Counted from the first letter of the stretch, positions 50,902 through 61,242 are shown. The stretch: DNA of 64,000 bases from Halodesulfovibrio aestuarii DSM 17919 = ATCC 29578 (GCF_000384815.1 NZ_ARQF01000021.1:434001-498000); one strand, 5' to 3'. Translations and numbers: made by a program. Notes: a model not told the origin generated them from the sequence alone.

Positions 50902-51570
50902 ATGAATTTTACGCCAGAATTATTAGACGACATGTTTCCTAACGGGCTTGGTGGTCTTATATTCGATTGTGATGGAGTGATGTTTGACACACGCGCCTGT
51001 AATATTGGATACTATAATCAGGTACTTGATGTATTAGGCATGCCTCCGTTGACCAAAGAACAGGAAGATGTGGCGCATTATTCCTCTGTGATGGGGTTTT
51101 ACGAAGCAATTGTGCCGAAAGAGAAACATCCTCTTATTCCAGCGGCACAGAAGCAAGTTAGTTATATCAAGACTGTATTGCCGCTTATGACACCGGAAAC
51201 AGGGCTGTATGAGTTGTTGGAAACAGCTGTAGAGTTAGGTATCAAACTTGCGGTGTTTACAAACCGTTCTGACACGATGGAAATGGTGTTGGAACAGCAT
51301 AATATGGATAGTTTTTTCTATCCTGTGATGACTGCAGCCAAGGTAGAATGCAAACCGCATCCTGAGGGGGCACTTGAAATTATGAAAGTGTGGAACGAAT
51401 CTTCAGATAGAGTTGTGTTTATTGGCGACAGTATTGTTGACGAAGAAGCGGCTAAACGGGCTGGGATTTCCTTTTGGGCCTATAAAAACGCAACGTTACG
51501 AGGCATTCATATCGACGATTTTGCTACGGTTAAGCAGACTCTTGTTGATTGGTGTAACGGCTCCAGATAA
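50902..51570 (+). CDS. HAD-superfamily phosphatase, phosphoglycolate-phosphatase type
   Basis: A 222-residue HAD hydrolase with motif I FDCDGVMFDT (nucleophile Asp), motif II FTNRSD, the Lys region CKPHPEGAL and motif IV VVFIGDSIVDEEAAKRAG. The cap is of the helical C1 type. It removes phosphate from a small metabolite; phosphoglycolate is a common substrate but not proven. About 220 bases upstream hold no gene. Confidence 0.87.
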   Translation: MNFTPELLDDMFPNGLGGLIFDCDGVMFDTRACNIGYYNQVLDVLGMPPLTKEQEDVAHYSSVMGFYEAIVPKEKHPLIPAAQKQVSYIKTVLPLMTPETGLYELLETAVELGIKLAVFTNRSDTMEMVLEQHNMDSFFYPVMTAAKVECKPHPEGALEIMKVWNESSDRVVFIGDSIVDEEAAKRAGISFWAYKNATLRGIHIDDFATVKQTLVDWCNGSR

Positions 51571-51707
51571 TAGAGTATTTACAAAAAAATAAAAAAAATT
51601 ACCAATTTCGTAACTTTTTACTTGATAAGTAATCCGTCATAATGGTTAAGTAGAACTTAGTGGAACTCCCCGAGATGATTTATCTCGGAAGTGTAACCGG
51701 AGGCTTA

Positions 51708-52013
51708 ATGGAGATTTTTGCCATGAATTTTGTAGTAGGGATTGCTGAAGTTCTAAACGCAATCTTAAGCATATATTTTTGGGTCGTTATTATTTCTGCA
51801 CTTCTTTCATGGGTCAATCCTGATCCGTATAACCCGATTGTGCGCATACTAAGAAATCTTACAGAACCGGCATTTTACCGCATTCGTAAGTGGTTGCCGT
51901 TTACGTATTTCAACGGGCTAGATCTATCTCCCGTTGTATTGCTGCTTGCAATTCAGTTTGCACAGATTTTTGTTATCCGTTCCATGTACCAACTTGCCGG
52001 AGCTATTCACTAG
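51708..52013 (+). CDS. yggT: YggT family membrane protein
   Basis: A 101-residue protein with two long hydrophobic stretches and the YggT pattern (SALLSWVNPDPYNPIVRILRNLTEPAFYRIRKWLP). The family is linked to cell division and osmotic response but has no fixed function. ATG 51708 follows GGAGG; shorter alternatives start at 51723. Between the HAD gene and yggT lies a TTGATA / TAATGG promoter-like pair (about 51621-51645) and a small hairpin CCGAGAT/ATCTCGG. Confidence 0.82.
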   Translation: MEIFAMNFVVGIAEVLNAILSIYFWVVIISALLSWVNPDPYNPIVRILRNLTEPAFYRIRKWLPFTYFNGLDLSPVVLLLAIQFAQIFVIRSMYQLAGAIH

Positions 52014-52346
52014 CCTGGCAGTCCCTGTCAGAGCTAACCATGCGCCTGACAGCGACATGGTTGGAGACGAAAAGAGACTGCTTTAGCACCATTAAGGCGG
52101 CAGGACATAAAAACCTGATGAATATTCGCAGCAGGAGAGTTGGAAACAGTAGAAGAATTAACCTACAAAACCGATTAAGCACAAAAAAAGCTCAATAGTA
52201 ACGCTTGGGAATGCTGTTACGAGTGTCCTGGACACTCTGACAATATACATGAATCCCGTTACTCGTGGATGTGACGGTCTTCAATCCCTATGGGTAGTTT
52301 TTAACCGATAAGACTGCCTATAACCTCCAAAAAAGGAGAAGCAATC
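52014..52346 (+). promoter_or_regulatory. Structured leader upstream of the DUF465-ilvBN genes
   Basis: A 333-base gap without a convincing gene. Near its start two perfect 7-bp pairs interleave: CTGTCAG (52025-52031) / CTGACAG (52046-52052) and AACCATG (52036-52042) / CATGGTT (52056-52062). Later, GTAAC/GTTAC (52198-52202, 52216-52220), GAGTGTC/GACACTC (52221-52237) and ACGAGT/ACTCGT (52219-52224, 52261-52266) overlap, so they are mutually exclusive. This looks like an attenuator-type leader for branched-chain amino acid synthesis. A 52-codon frame at 52040-52198 is not rich in Ile, Leu or Val. Confidence 0.45.
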
Positions 52347-52577
52347 ATGGAAGTACGTGACGTAGAATTACTCGAGAAACACTTGCCCCATGATGAGAAC
52401 CTCAAGGCGCTTTGGGATGAGCACATCTTATTTGAAAAGCGGTTAGACAAGCTAAAGAGCAAGCAAATCTTAACACCTCAGGAAAAAGTTTCCTTAAAAG
52501 AGCTTAAGAAGCAAAAATTAGACGGTAAGACTAAAATACAAATAATGCTTGATCGGTACAGGGAATTGGAGATGTAA
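52347..52577 (+). CDS. DUF465 (YdcH-like) protein
   Basis: A 76-residue helical protein with the DUF465 pattern (LEKHLPHDENLKALWDEHILFEKRLDKLKSK...TPQEKVSLKELKKQKLDGKTKIQIML). The family function is unknown. It starts behind AAGGAG and ends directly before ilvB with no gap, suggesting translation coupling. Confidence 0.85.
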   Translation: MEVRDVELLEKHLPHDENLKALWDEHILFEKRLDKLKSKQILTPQEKVSLKELKKQKLDGKTKIQIMLDRYRELEM

Positions 52578-54269
52578 ATGGAGTATTCTGGGGCCAGAAT
52601 CCTGTTAGAGAGTTTGAAAAAAGAGAATGTTGATGTTCTCTTTGGGTATCCGGGCGGTGCAGTTCTTGATATTTATCATGAACTATCTAACCACCACGAT
52701 TTGAAGCATGTGCTGGTTCGCCATGAACAGGGGGCAGTACACGCAGCTGATGGGTATGCAAGAGCTACCGGCAAAGTCGGTGTATGCCTTGTAACCTCAG
52801 GGCCGGGGGCAACTAATACTGTTACCGGTATTGCAACTGCGTATGCAGACTCTATTCCGCTTGTGGTTCTAACAGGTCAGGTTCCAACTCCTCTTATTGG
52901 AAACGATGCTTTCCAAGAAGTTGATATTGTAGGAATAACACGTCCTTGCACCAAGCATAATTACTTGGTGCAAGACGTGTCTCAACTTGCAGCGACTATC
53001 AAGGAAGCATTTCATGTGGCTCGTTCCGGAAGACAGGGACCAGTACTCATTGATATTCCAAAGGATGTTCAGAACCAGATGCACGCGTTCCATTATCCGG
53101 AACGTATTAAGATGCGTAGTTACAACCCAACGTATAAACCGAACAATAATCAGGTACGAAGGGCTGTTGAACTTTTTAGCGAAGCAAAGCGCCCGCTGAT
53201 TTTTGTTGGCGGTGGTGTTATTTCTTCAAATTCTGCTGAAGAGTTGGGAATGTTTGTCCGTTCTATGCAGGTGCCGGTAACAGGTTCCTTGATGGGATTA
53301 GGGGCGTTTCCTGGCGATGACCCATTATGGCTTGGAATGCTCGGCATGCACGGTACGTATGCGGCAAACAAGGCTGTAAGTAATGCCGATGTTATCTTGG
53401 CCGTGGGAGCACGCTTTGATGACAGGGTGACAGGTAAACTGTCCTCTTTTGCGGCTGCGGCGAAGATTATCCATATCGACATTGATCCAACTTCAATCCG
53501 TAAAAATGTTGAAGTGGAAGTACCGATAGTAGGAGACTGCAAGCTTGCATTGCAGGGGCTTATTAAAGTGCAGGAAACAGAGTTTGCCGATGTTGACTGG
53601 GCCGCTCAGTACGGTGAATGGAACAAACAGATCAGAGAATGGGCTGTTACGCACCCTGTGAGATATCTCACAGAAGATTCTCTGAAACCGCAGCATGTTG
53701 TTGAAACAATTTTTGAGTTGACCAAAGGTGACGCCATCATCAGTACTGAAGTTGGGCAGAACCAGATGTGGACAGCGCAGTTTTATAAATTCCGTCAGCC
53801 GCGAACATTGCTGACATCAGGTGGTCTTGGCACCATGGGCTATGGTTTTCCAGCAGCTATTGGTGCACAAATGGCCTTCCCGGATAAACTAGTAATTGAT
53901 ATTGCTGGCGATGGTTCTATTCAGATGAATAGTCAGGAACTTATGACGGCCGTTAGTCATAAATTGCCAGTTAAGATCGTTGTGTTGAACAATTGTTTCC
54001 TCGGAATGGTTCGCCAGTGGCAGGAACTTTTCTATGATAGAAATTACTGTTCAACCTGTATGGATGCACAGCCAGATTTTGTTAAGCTTGCAGAAGCGTA
54101 CGGTGCGGAAGGGTACAGAGTAACTGATCCTGCTAAACTGAAAGAGACGTTGAAGACTGCTTTTGAATCACCGCTGCCATGTATAGTGGACGTGCGCGTT
54201 GAGGCAGAAGAAAATGTGTATCCAATGGTTCCTGCGGGTGCCTCTCTTGAAGAAATGTTGCTAGTGTAG
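52578..54269 (+). CDS. ilvB: Acetolactate synthase large (catalytic) subunit
   Basis: A 563-residue thiamine-diphosphate enzyme that condenses pyruvate with pyruvate or 2-oxobutyrate, the first common step of Val/Leu/Ile synthesis. The catalytic Glu lies in [19 protein letters not shown], the FAD region follows in the middle, and the TPP motif [13 protein letters not shown]...VVLNN is near the C-terminus. Length is standard. It is followed 11 bases later by the regulatory subunit gene. Confidence 0.97.
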   Translation: MEYSGARILLESLKKENVDVLFGYPGGAVLDIYHELSNHHDLKHVLVRHEQGAVHAADGYARATGKVGVCLVTSGPGATNTVTGIATAYADSIPLVVLTGQVPTPLIGNDAFQEVDIVGITRPCTKHNYLVQDVSQLAATIKEAFHVARSGRQGPVLIDIPKDVQNQMHAFHYPERIKMRSYNPTYKPNNNQVRRAVELFSEAKRPLIFVGGGVISSNSAEELGMFVRSMQVPVTGSLMGLGAFPGDDPLWLGMLGMHGTYAANKAVSNADVILAVGARFDDRVTGKLSSFAAAAKIIHIDIDPTSIRKNVEVEVPIVGDCKLALQGLIKVQETEFADVDWAAQYGEWNKQIREWAVTHPVRYLTEDSLKPQHVVETIFELTKGDAIISTEVGQNQMWTAQFYKFRQPRTLLTSGGLGTMGYGFPAAIGAQMAFPDKLVIDIAGDGSIQMNSQELMTAVSHKLPVKIVVLNNCFLGMVRQWQELFYDRNYCSTCMDAQPDFVKLAEAYGAEGYRVTDPAKLKETLKTAFESPLPCIVDVRVEAEENVYPMVPAGASLEEMLLV

Positions 54270-54280
54270 GGGATTGAGTT

Positions 54281-54769
54281 ATGAGACATGTACTATCCGT
54301 TCTTGTAGAAAACGAACCGGGCGTTTTGTCCCGCATTTCCGGTTTGTTCAGCGGGCGTGGCTTTAACCTCGATTCTCTGAATGTTGCGCCCGTGCTTGAA
54401 GAGGGTGTGTCGTTGATGACCATTGTTACAAGCGGTGATCAGCAGATTATTGAGCAGATTGTAAAGCAACTGCGCAAGCTTGTTACAGTCATTAAAGTGA
54501 CTGATATGCAGGACAGCACAACTGTAGAGCGTGAAATGGCATTGATTAAAGTCAATGCTACAGAATCTAATCGCGCAGAAATTTTACGTATTGCAGATAT
54601 TTTTAGATGCAAGGTCGTTGATGTCAGTCTAGATGAACTAACACTGGAAGTCATTGGTGATCATGGTAAAGTAGAGGCTGTCATTGCCCTGCTAGAACGC
54701 TTTGGCATTAAAGAAATTGCACGTACTGGTACTGTCGCATTGCGACGTTCCATGCAACCTGAGAAATAA
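54281..54769 (+). CDS. ilvN: Acetolactate synthase small (regulatory) subunit
   Basis: A 162-residue protein with an N-terminal ACT domain (HVLSVLVENEPGVLSRISGLFSGRGFNLDSL) for valine feedback and the C-terminal IlvH-type domain ending in GIKEIARTGTVALRR. It activates and regulates the IlvB subunit encoded just upstream. A terminator follows. Confidence 0.96.
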   Translation: MRHVLSVLVENEPGVLSRISGLFSGRGFNLDSLNVAPVLEEGVSLMTIVTSGDQQIIEQIVKQLRKLVTVIKVTDMQDSTTVEREMALIKVNATESNRAEILRIADIFRCKVVDVSLDELTLEVIGDHGKVEAVIALLERFGIKEIARTGTVALRRSMQPEK

Positions 54770-54788
54770 GAATCATTTGCTTGGCATG

Positions 54789-54824
54789 CCCCCGCTTGTG
54801 ATTACCCTCAGGCGGGGGTTTTTA
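54789..54824 (+). terminator. Terminator after ilvN
   Basis: CCCCCGC and GCGGGGG pair around a 16-base loop, followed by TTTTTAT. ilvC 55 bases further is therefore at least partly separately transcribed. Confidence 0.88.
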
Positions 54825-54842
54825 TATACAACTGCAACCTAA

Positions 54843-55868
<1,026 letters not shown>

Positions 55869-55881
55869 GCAGTCCAATAAT

Positions 55882-55915
55882 AAAAAAAAGCCGCACAGTG
55901 TGCGGCTTTTTTTTG
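55882..55915 (+). terminator. Terminator after ilvC
   Basis: AAAGCCGCAC and GTGCGGCTTT form a stem with the three-base loop AGT and eight T residues behind it. The 200 bases after it hold no gene. Confidence 0.9.
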
Positions 55916-56114
55916 TTCTAATAATCAGACAGTTGCACACCCTTTTTAACTTTCTATAAGTATATGAGTAGGGGGCACTATGTGCATACGTCAAGAGGAC
56001 AATGCCTTGACCGAATTGGGACTAAAAATTATTATTTTCGGGAAGTTATCCAGAAAGTGTTTCAGGATATAACTCTCCTGTTAGAATCAATGCATATGTA
56101 AGGATGTTGTCATC

Positions 56115-56783
56115 ATGTTCAGTCATTTCTCAAAATACACTCTTCCAGAGCCAACGCAGAGCGCTCTTATTACCATTGATTTACAAAATGATTTTGTTCT
56201 ATCTGGAGCTCCTGCTGAAGGAAAAGGAGCAGCACGGGCTGCTGCTATGGCTGGTGAAATGGTGCGCTATTACCGTAACCATGGGTTACCTATTGTTCAT
56301 GTCATCCGTGTGTATTCTACAAAAGATAACGCATCTAATGTGGACGTGTGTCGACGTGAGGCTGTAGAGAATGGGGTGCAATTGGTACTTTCCGGTACTG
56401 AAGGGATGCAGCCTGTAGCTGATATAATTCCGGAAGGGGTTGTTGCAGATGGTGATTTACTTCTGACAGGTGAACCGCAGCGGATCTCAGCAAATGAACA
56501 GATATTGTGGAAGCCGCGTTGGGGCTGTTTCTATAATACGAAGCTAAATGCAATTCTGCGGGAGCAGAACGTAAACACAGTTGCTATTGCCGGAACATGG
56601 TTCGCTAACTGTGTCCGTACAACTATTTATGAAGCAACAGCCCATGATTATCGTGTGGTAGCACTGCGTGATGCCATCGCGGGTATACATCCTGAAGGTG
56701 AAGCTGATCTTGCAAAAATACAATGCGGCGTTTGTGATTGTTCCGAATGGACAGCCCTTCTTGAGGCGACGAGCCGGCCATAG
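56115..56783 (+). CDS. Isochorismatase-like cysteine hydrolase
   Basis: A 222-residue member of the isochorismatase/nicotinamidase superfamily. The catalytic triad is visible as Asp in ITIDLQNDF, Lys in LWKPRWGCFY and Cys in AGTWFANCVRTT. The family hydrolyses amides or enol ethers such as nicotinamide and isochorismate. The substrate here is unknown. AAGGATG lies upstream of the ATG. Confidence 0.88.
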   Translation: MFSHFSKYTLPEPTQSALITIDLQNDFVLSGAPAEGKGAARAAAMAGEMVRYYRNHGLPIVHVIRVYSTKDNASNVDVCRREAVENGVQLVLSGTEGMQPVADIIPEGVVADGDLLLTGEPQRISANEQILWKPRWGCFYNTKLNAILREQNVNTVAIAGTWFANCVRTTIYEATAHDYRVVALRDAIAGIHPEGEADLAKIQCGVCDCSEWTALLEATSRP

Positions 56784-56821
56784 ATAATTTGTTGCGGTGC
56801 AGGTTGTTTAAAAGAGGCTTT

Positions 56822-57037
56822 CTATGCGCCTTCTTTAATGAGCTGTGCGTAGAGATATTCATCATCAGGGTATTTAATACCCTTGCCGGTGACGATAATG
56901 CTCGGGTACATCTGGTCGGAACGAGGATCAGCCAGTTCACGAACTTCCCATCGTCCATCTTCTTTGCCTACCACAAATTCTTTTTTTTCTTTATGTGCAA
57001 CCTTGATTGCGTACAATACAGATTCTTTGAATGTCAT
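56822..57037 (-). CDS. Small conserved-looking protein, unknown
   Basis: A 71-residue soluble protein from ATG 57037 with AGGAG seven bases upstream. Mixed alpha-beta composition: TFKESVLYAIKVAHKEKKEFVVG and ISVTGKGIKYPDDEYLYAQLI-like end. No motif is recognised. It follows a HesB-like gene on the same strand but a terminator separates them. Confidence 0.6.
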   Translation of the reverse strand: MTFKESVLYAIKVAHKEKKEFVVGKEDGRWEVRELADPRSDQMYPSIIVTGKGIKYPDDEYLYAQLIKEGA

Positions 57038-57057
57038 GGTAGTTCTCCTGTACATAT

Positions 57058-57087
57058 AAAAAAAGCGACTTCATTTGAAGCCGCTCA
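57058..57087 (-). terminator. Terminator after the HesB-like cysteine gene
   Basis: On the minus strand GAGCGGCTTCA/TGAAGTCGCT pairs with one mismatch, followed by seven T residues. Confidence 0.82.
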
Positions 57088-57102
57088 GAATGGTTTGATT
57101 GC

Positions 57103-57414
57103 CTAGCCGCAACTGCCGCCACAACTGCTGCAACCGCCGCCGCCACCAAGTGGATTCTCGGACTCAATGACAAAGCCCTGATAGCGGATGTCTACAGTAA
57201 GAGCGCCTGTTTTGTCGAGCAGATCCTTGTTAATACAAAAAGTGTATGGATCAGCGGAAAAAACAGTGTCGTCGTCGTTTGGTTCATCCATTGCCAGTGC
57301 GAGATTAGGGCCACTGCAGCCGCCTGGAGCAAGATAAATGCGAATGGATGCAAGTTCTCTATCTTCAAAATGCGCATCGAGTGATTTTCGAGCATCGTCA
57401 GTCATTGTGAACAT
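57103..57414 (-). CDS. HesB/IscA-like protein, cysteine paralogue
   Basis: A 103-residue IscA/HesB-type protein with Cys33 in LAPGGCSGP, Cys in FCINK, and a glycine-cysteine tail GGGGGCSSCGGSCG. A-type proteins of this family carry or scaffold Fe-S clusters, but the pattern differs from classical IscA (CGCG end), so metal or selenium/sulfur handling is also possible. Starts at ATG 57414 behind GGAGG. The following gene upstream on the same strand is a selenocysteine paralogue with UGA at the position of Cys33. Confidence 0.82.
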   Translation of the reverse strand: MFTMTDDARKSLDAHFEDRELASIRIYLAPGGCSGPNLALAMDEPNDDDTVFSADPYTFCINKDLLDKTGALTVDIRYQGFVIESENPLGGGGGCSSCGGSCG

Positions 57415-57549
57415 AATGTGTTCCTCCGAATTTTATATGCTGAAACACTACTCATCGGCGAGAAATAAAGTCAAATAGATGTGTGATGGATAGATAGAGC
57501 TTCTGTGCTATACCTTCTTTCTATCAGTTTTATTTATAGGTCAGACGAC

Positions 57550-57583
57550 AAAAAAAGGCGGCTTCAAGATGAAGCCGCCTTTT
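57550..57583 (-). terminator. Terminator after the HesB-like selenoprotein gene
   Basis: AAAGGCGGCTTCA and TGAAGCCGCCTTT form the stem (loop TCT), followed by seven T residues on the minus strand. Confidence 0.88.
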
Positions 57584-57598
57584 ATAAGCTAAGATCGT

Positions 57599-57913
57599 CT
57601 AGCCGCAAGAACCGGAGGAACAACTGCCACAAGAGCTGCCGCCGCCAAGAGGGTTCTCAGACTCAACAACAAAGCCCATGTAAGAAAGGTCGATGGTAAT
57701 TTTACCAGACTTTTCAATGAGGTCTTTATTAATGCAGAAAGTGAAATCTTTCTCTTCAAATACGGAATCTTCTTCGTTTGGCTCATCCAGAGCCAATGCC
57801 AATCTTGGGCCGCTTCAGCCGCCCGGAGCCAGATAGATGCGGATAGGAGATTTTTCCTTATCAGCAAAGTACGCCGCAAGTTCTTTGTGGGCGTTTTCAG
57901 TCAATGTAAACAT
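57599..57913 (-). CDS. HesB-like selenoprotein with in-frame UGA (selenocysteine 33)
   Basis: A 104-residue protein if UGA at 57815-57817 is read as selenocysteine. ATG 57913 follows GGAGG. The first 32 codons (MFTLTENAHKEL ... YLAPGG) align without gap to the adjacent cysteine paralogue, and UGA stands exactly where that paralogue has Cys33 (GGUSGP versus GGCSGP). After it the homologous frame continues to GGGSSCGSCSSGSCG. A SECIS-like stem lies 17 bases after the UGA. HesB-like selenoproteins are known from other anaerobes. The shorter reading from TTG 57802 is an artefact of treating UGA as stop. Confidence 0.9.
57778..57796 (-). promoter_or_regulatory. Bacterial SECIS-like stem-loop
   Basis: On the minus strand TTGGCTC-TGGAT-GAGCCAA is a perfect 7-bp stem with a 5-base loop carrying the adjacent GG often seen in bacterial SECIS apical loops. 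It begins 18 bases after the UGA codon. SelB binds such elements to deliver Sec-tRNA. Confidence 0.75.
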
Positions 57914-58362
57914 TGAATTTCCTCCACGTAGGTTGTTCTTATCAAGTAAAGGTAGTTATCGGCTTTGTCAATAGAAATGGATTTTGTGTATCGGAATTTC
58001 AGATGTGAAGTACTTGGTTCTCTACTTGTTTTACGTATGCTTCGTAGTTGTCTGTATGCTTCAACGAGAATAGAAAACTCGAGAATTGTTTTTCAGGATT
58101 TCATGGTAGCATAAACAGAGCTTTTAGTAATTGGGGGGCAGGTACGAGAGGGAGAAGATTGTTTTGATTGCCAATAGCTATACCATAAAAATAAGGTTCA
58201 TGTAGGTAATGTCAACCAGCTCCTATGGGTAACAAAAAAGGTGGCAATGTCCCCGTGGGGTGGGTTGCAGAAAGCACGTGGAGTATGTTTCTTTTATGCA
58301 AGAAAAAAGATAAGATGTAGTCTTAATCTTTCATGGAAGAAAGCAGAACAAAGGATACATAT
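57914..58362. other. Gene-free region upstream of pyrR
   Basis: No coding region is convincing. A GC-rich patch GTCCCCGTGGGG at about 58249-58260 can form a small hairpin. The PyrR gene is not preceded by an obvious anti-antiterminator sequence of the Bacillus type. It presumably holds the divergent promoters of pyrR and the selenoprotein gene. Confidence 0.45.
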
Positions 58363-58902
58363 ATGGGAAATGTGAAAACTGTTATGACTGAAGACGAAGT
58401 GCGGCGCACTATAGACCGCCTCGCGTTTCAGGTTATAGAAAATCATGGTGAATGCGAAAACCTTGTTCTGGTTGGTATCCAGAGAAGAGGTGTTGATATT
58501 GCAGCACGTGTGCGTACTGTGTTGGAAGAGCAGTTGGAAAAAACTGTGGAGTCCGGTTCGTTGGATATTAACTTGTATCGTGATGACTGGACAACTTTGG
58601 ATGTGCAACCCATGATTAACGAGACCGATATCCCCTCCAGTGTAGATGGCAAGGTACTCTTGTTGATAGATGATGTGTTGTTTACCGGTCGAACTGTCCG
58701 TGCAGCGTTGGAGGCTGTCCTTGATTATGGCAGACCTAGCCGTATAGAGTTGATGGTGCTTGTTGATCGCGGCCATCGTGAACTACCTATTCAGGCAAAT
58801 TATGTGGGTAAGCAGATTGCAACAGCACGTACAGAACAGGTTGATGTGTTAATTGAAGAGACTGATGGTCGAGATGAAGTTTTACTTCAGCACGCAGAAT
58901 AA
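58363..58902 (+). CDS. pyrR: PyrR bifunctional regulator / uracil phosphoribosyltransferase
   Basis: A 179-residue type I phosphoribosyltransferase with the PRPP loop VLLLIDDVLFTGRTVRAAL and PyrR features NLVLVGIQRRGVDIAARV and LYRDDW...NETDIP. PyrR salvages uracil and in Gram-positives binds pyr mRNA. In Deltaproteobacteria regulation is not established. ATG 58363 follows AAAGGA; an in-frame ATG at 58333 is less likely. Confidence 0.92.
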   Translation: MGNVKTVMTEDEVRRTIDRLAFQVIENHGECENLVLVGIQRRGVDIAARVRTVLEEQLEKTVESGSLDINLYRDDWTTLDVQPMINETDIPSSVDGKVLLLIDDVLFTGRTVRAALEAVLDYGRPSRIELMVLVDRGHRELPIQANYVGKQIATARTEQVDVLIEETDGRDEVLLQHAE

Positions 58903-58942
58903 GAGCGTTCTAGATACGTTGTTATCTCGATTTCTGAATAGA

Positions 58943-58983
58943 TAAAAAAGCCCCGCTTCATGATATGAAGCGGGGCTTTTTTA
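58943..58983. terminator. Bidirectional terminator between pyrR and glpT
   Basis: AAAAGCCCCGCTTCAT and ATGAAGCGGGGCTTTT form a long perfect stem flanked by A- and T-runs. It serves both converging genes. Confidence 0.92.
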
Positions 58984-59034
58984 TTTACTATGCCTTATCT
59001 GTCTGTGAAGAACAGAGAAGGGCTTTTGCCACAG

Positions 59035-60384
59035 TTATTTTGCTGCTTCGTTGGACTCAGCTTTGTGACCAAGGGTGAATGCACTGAAGACAATTGTGAG
59101 TACACAACATGCTACCATGGTAATGAATACACCACGCCATGCAAAATGGTCAGCAATCCAGCCTACACCGGAACCGGCAATAGCGGAACCGAACACGTAA
59201 CCGAAGAAGCCTGTAAAGCCAGCAGCGGTGCCAGCAGCTTTTTTAGGAACGAGGTCGAGTGCATGGAGACCAATGATCATGATTGGACCGTATACGAGGA
59301 AGCCAATAGCAACGAGAGCCACGTAATCGATCCATTTAGGACCGCTGAGGTTGAACCAGTATACGACAACGAACACCAGTGTCAGCGCCATGAAGAGCAT
59401 GGTTGCAGGAGCACGTTTGCCTTTGAATACTTTATCTGACAGCCAGCCACATACGATGGTACCAGGGATAGCAGCATATTCAAAGAGAGACCACGCAATA
59501 GAAGACTCTTTAAAGGAGTAGCCTTTAACTTCCTGAAGGTAAGTAGGAATCCAGTCAACTACACCGTAACGCACAAAGTAGCAGAATGCGTTAGCAATAG
59601 CGATTGCCCAGAGGTATTTGTTAGTAAGAATGTGTTCGAAGAAGATTTCTTTAAAAGTAAAGGTTTCTTCGTGTTTCTTAGCATCGTAGCCTTCAGGGTA
59701 GTCGTTACGGTATTCTTCAACACTTGGAAGTCCACAAGACTGTGGAGTATCGCGCAGAAGGAAGAATGTGATGAATGCGAGTCCAGCTGCGACTGCTGCG
59801 TTGAAGTAGAATTTTGCACCCCAGTCGTTGAACATCATAACACCGAGGAATGCGAGGTTAGCAACAAGAGCGCCACCGATGTTGTGTGCAACGTTCCAAA
59901 CAGCAACGGTCATGCCGCGCTCTTTAGTGGAGTACCAGTGAACCATAGTTTTGCCACAAGGAGGCCAACCCATGCCCTGAACCCAGCCGTTCAGAGTCAT
60001 AAGTACAACAAGAAGGGTTACGCTTTCAAACACCCATTTGTTCAGGCCGGTAAAGGCAAGAATGGCACAAGAAAGAAGCAGTCCACATGGGAGGAAGTAT
60101 TTAGGGTTACTTCTATCTGAAATTGAACCCATAACAAATTTAGATACACCGTACGCAATAGACAGACCTGTCATTGCAGTTCCGAGCATTGCTTTTGTGT
60201 ACTCTGGGTACTCTTTAAGAATGTCAGGGATTGCAAGTGCAAAGTTTTTACGTACAAGGTAAAATGCAGCGTAACCGATGAAAATACCAAGAAAAACTTT
60301 CATTTTGTTTTTTTTGTATTCTGCATCAATTCGCTCTTCTGGCACGCGCTCAATGTGCGGTGCCGGCTTGAAGATACCAATCAT
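59035..60384 (-). CDS. glpT: Glycerol-3-phosphate transporter (OPA family MFS)
   Basis: A 449-residue membrane protein with 12 predicted helices and GlpT landmarks: FIGYAAFYLVRKNFALAIP (with the substrate-binding Arg), LNGWVQGMGWPPCGKTMVHWYSTKERG, and LGWxx-like VAHNIGGALVANLAFLG. It exchanges glycerol-3-phosphate for phosphate across the inner membrane. ATG 60384 follows GGAGAGAGG. A longer start upstream would add an unusual hydrophobic leader. Confidence 0.92.
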   Translation of the reverse strand: MIGIFKPAPHIERVPEERIDAEYKKNKMKVFLGIFIGYAAFYLVRKNFALAIPDILKEYPEYTKAMLGTAMTGLSIAYGVSKFVMGSISDRSNPKYFLPCGLLLSCAILAFTGLNKWVFESVTLLVVLMTLNGWVQGMGWPPCGKTMVHWYSTKERGMTVAVWNVAHNIGGALVANLAFLGVMMFNDWGAKFYFNAAVAAGLAFITFFLLRDTPQSCGLPSVEEYRNDYPEGYDAKKHEETFTFKEIFFEHILTNKYLWAIAIANAFCYFVRYGVVDWIPTYLQEVKGYSFKESSIAWSLFEYAAIPGTIVCGWLSDKVFKGKRAPATMLFMALTLVFVVVYWFNLSGPKWIDYVALVAIGFLVYGPIMIIGLHALDLVPKKAAGTAAGFTGFFGYVFGSAIAGSGVGWIADHFAWRGVFITMVACCVLTIVFSAFTLGHKAESNEAAK

Positions 60385-61242
60385 CCTCTCTCTCCAATAG
60401 GTTAAAGGTATAGAGCAGCAATTAATTAATAAAAAGTTGGCAACTAAAGTGTGCATGTGACTTTAAAATCAATGCAACAGACGGGCTACTAAAAAAAAAC
60501 CGATGTTGCAACGCTTTTGTCGATAGTTTGCCACAATGCTGTAACATTTTTTTTTAATAAAAAAAGTGTAACCGGATACATTGAATCTTGTATTTGCAAA
60601 AGATAAAGAAAAAGCAGGGTAAAGTTGTATTGATAAGTGTTGTATTACTATAATACTGTAGTGAAAACGGTTTCTTTTGTATTGCTGTTGTGTTTAAAAG
60701 TTATTATTTTGCTTTAAATGAATTTAGTTTTTTTTATTTTGCTTTGTTTCTAATGTTGGAATGGGCTTTTTCTACCTTTATGGTAGGGGATAAAGCGCTG
60801 AGTATTGAGTTCAGGCATTTATAAGGAGTATGACTACAGTTTCTTACTGCTATTATGAGATTTATAATTGGTTCATTATAGCTTGAGGTGTCTCAAAGAG
60901 TCTCACACTGCGGTTGGAAATGTTTTTTTGTTGCTATTTGATTTTTAGGCATTCAATTTTTCCTTATTTGTTGAAGGTTGGACGTCATGGAATGTCGAAG
61001 CTTTTTTGTACGGATGGCGGCCCCAAAAAACTTGGCGTTCTTTTGGGCGGGTGTGAAGGCGTTTGCGGATTTTTTATGTTTGATATGTGGAGGCTTTTTT
61101 CAAAAATGAATGAAGCTTGGCTGAAGAGGGTGATTTTCTATTGGTTATATCTATTGATATCGTTTAACTTAATAGTTTTTATCAATTTGTTTATCCCATG
61201 TCGGGTGTGTACTTGTAATGATATCAATCTTAGGAGGTTGTT
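60385..61242. other. AT-rich gene-poor region between glpT and the double-cubane reductase gene
   Basis: A long gap of nearly 860 bases with strong AT bias, several T-runs and no convincing gene. A 110-codon frame at 60914-61246 has cysteine-rich and hydrophobic parts but no ribosome site and untypical composition, so it is not called. The region likely includes divergent promoters. TAGGAGG at 61231-61237 is the ribosome site of the next gene. Confidence 0.5.

Noticed and set aside
52040-52198. A 52-codon leader peptide upstream of ilvB
   Set aside because: It is not enriched in Val, Leu or Ile codons, has only a weak ribosome site, and its ATG is part of a stable stem. Kept as part of the leader rather than as a gene.
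57599-57802. A stand-alone 67-residue protein starting at TTG 57802
   Set aside because: It has no ribosome site and is the 3' part of the HesB-like gene after UGA. Reading UGA as selenocysteine restores full alignment to the paralogue.
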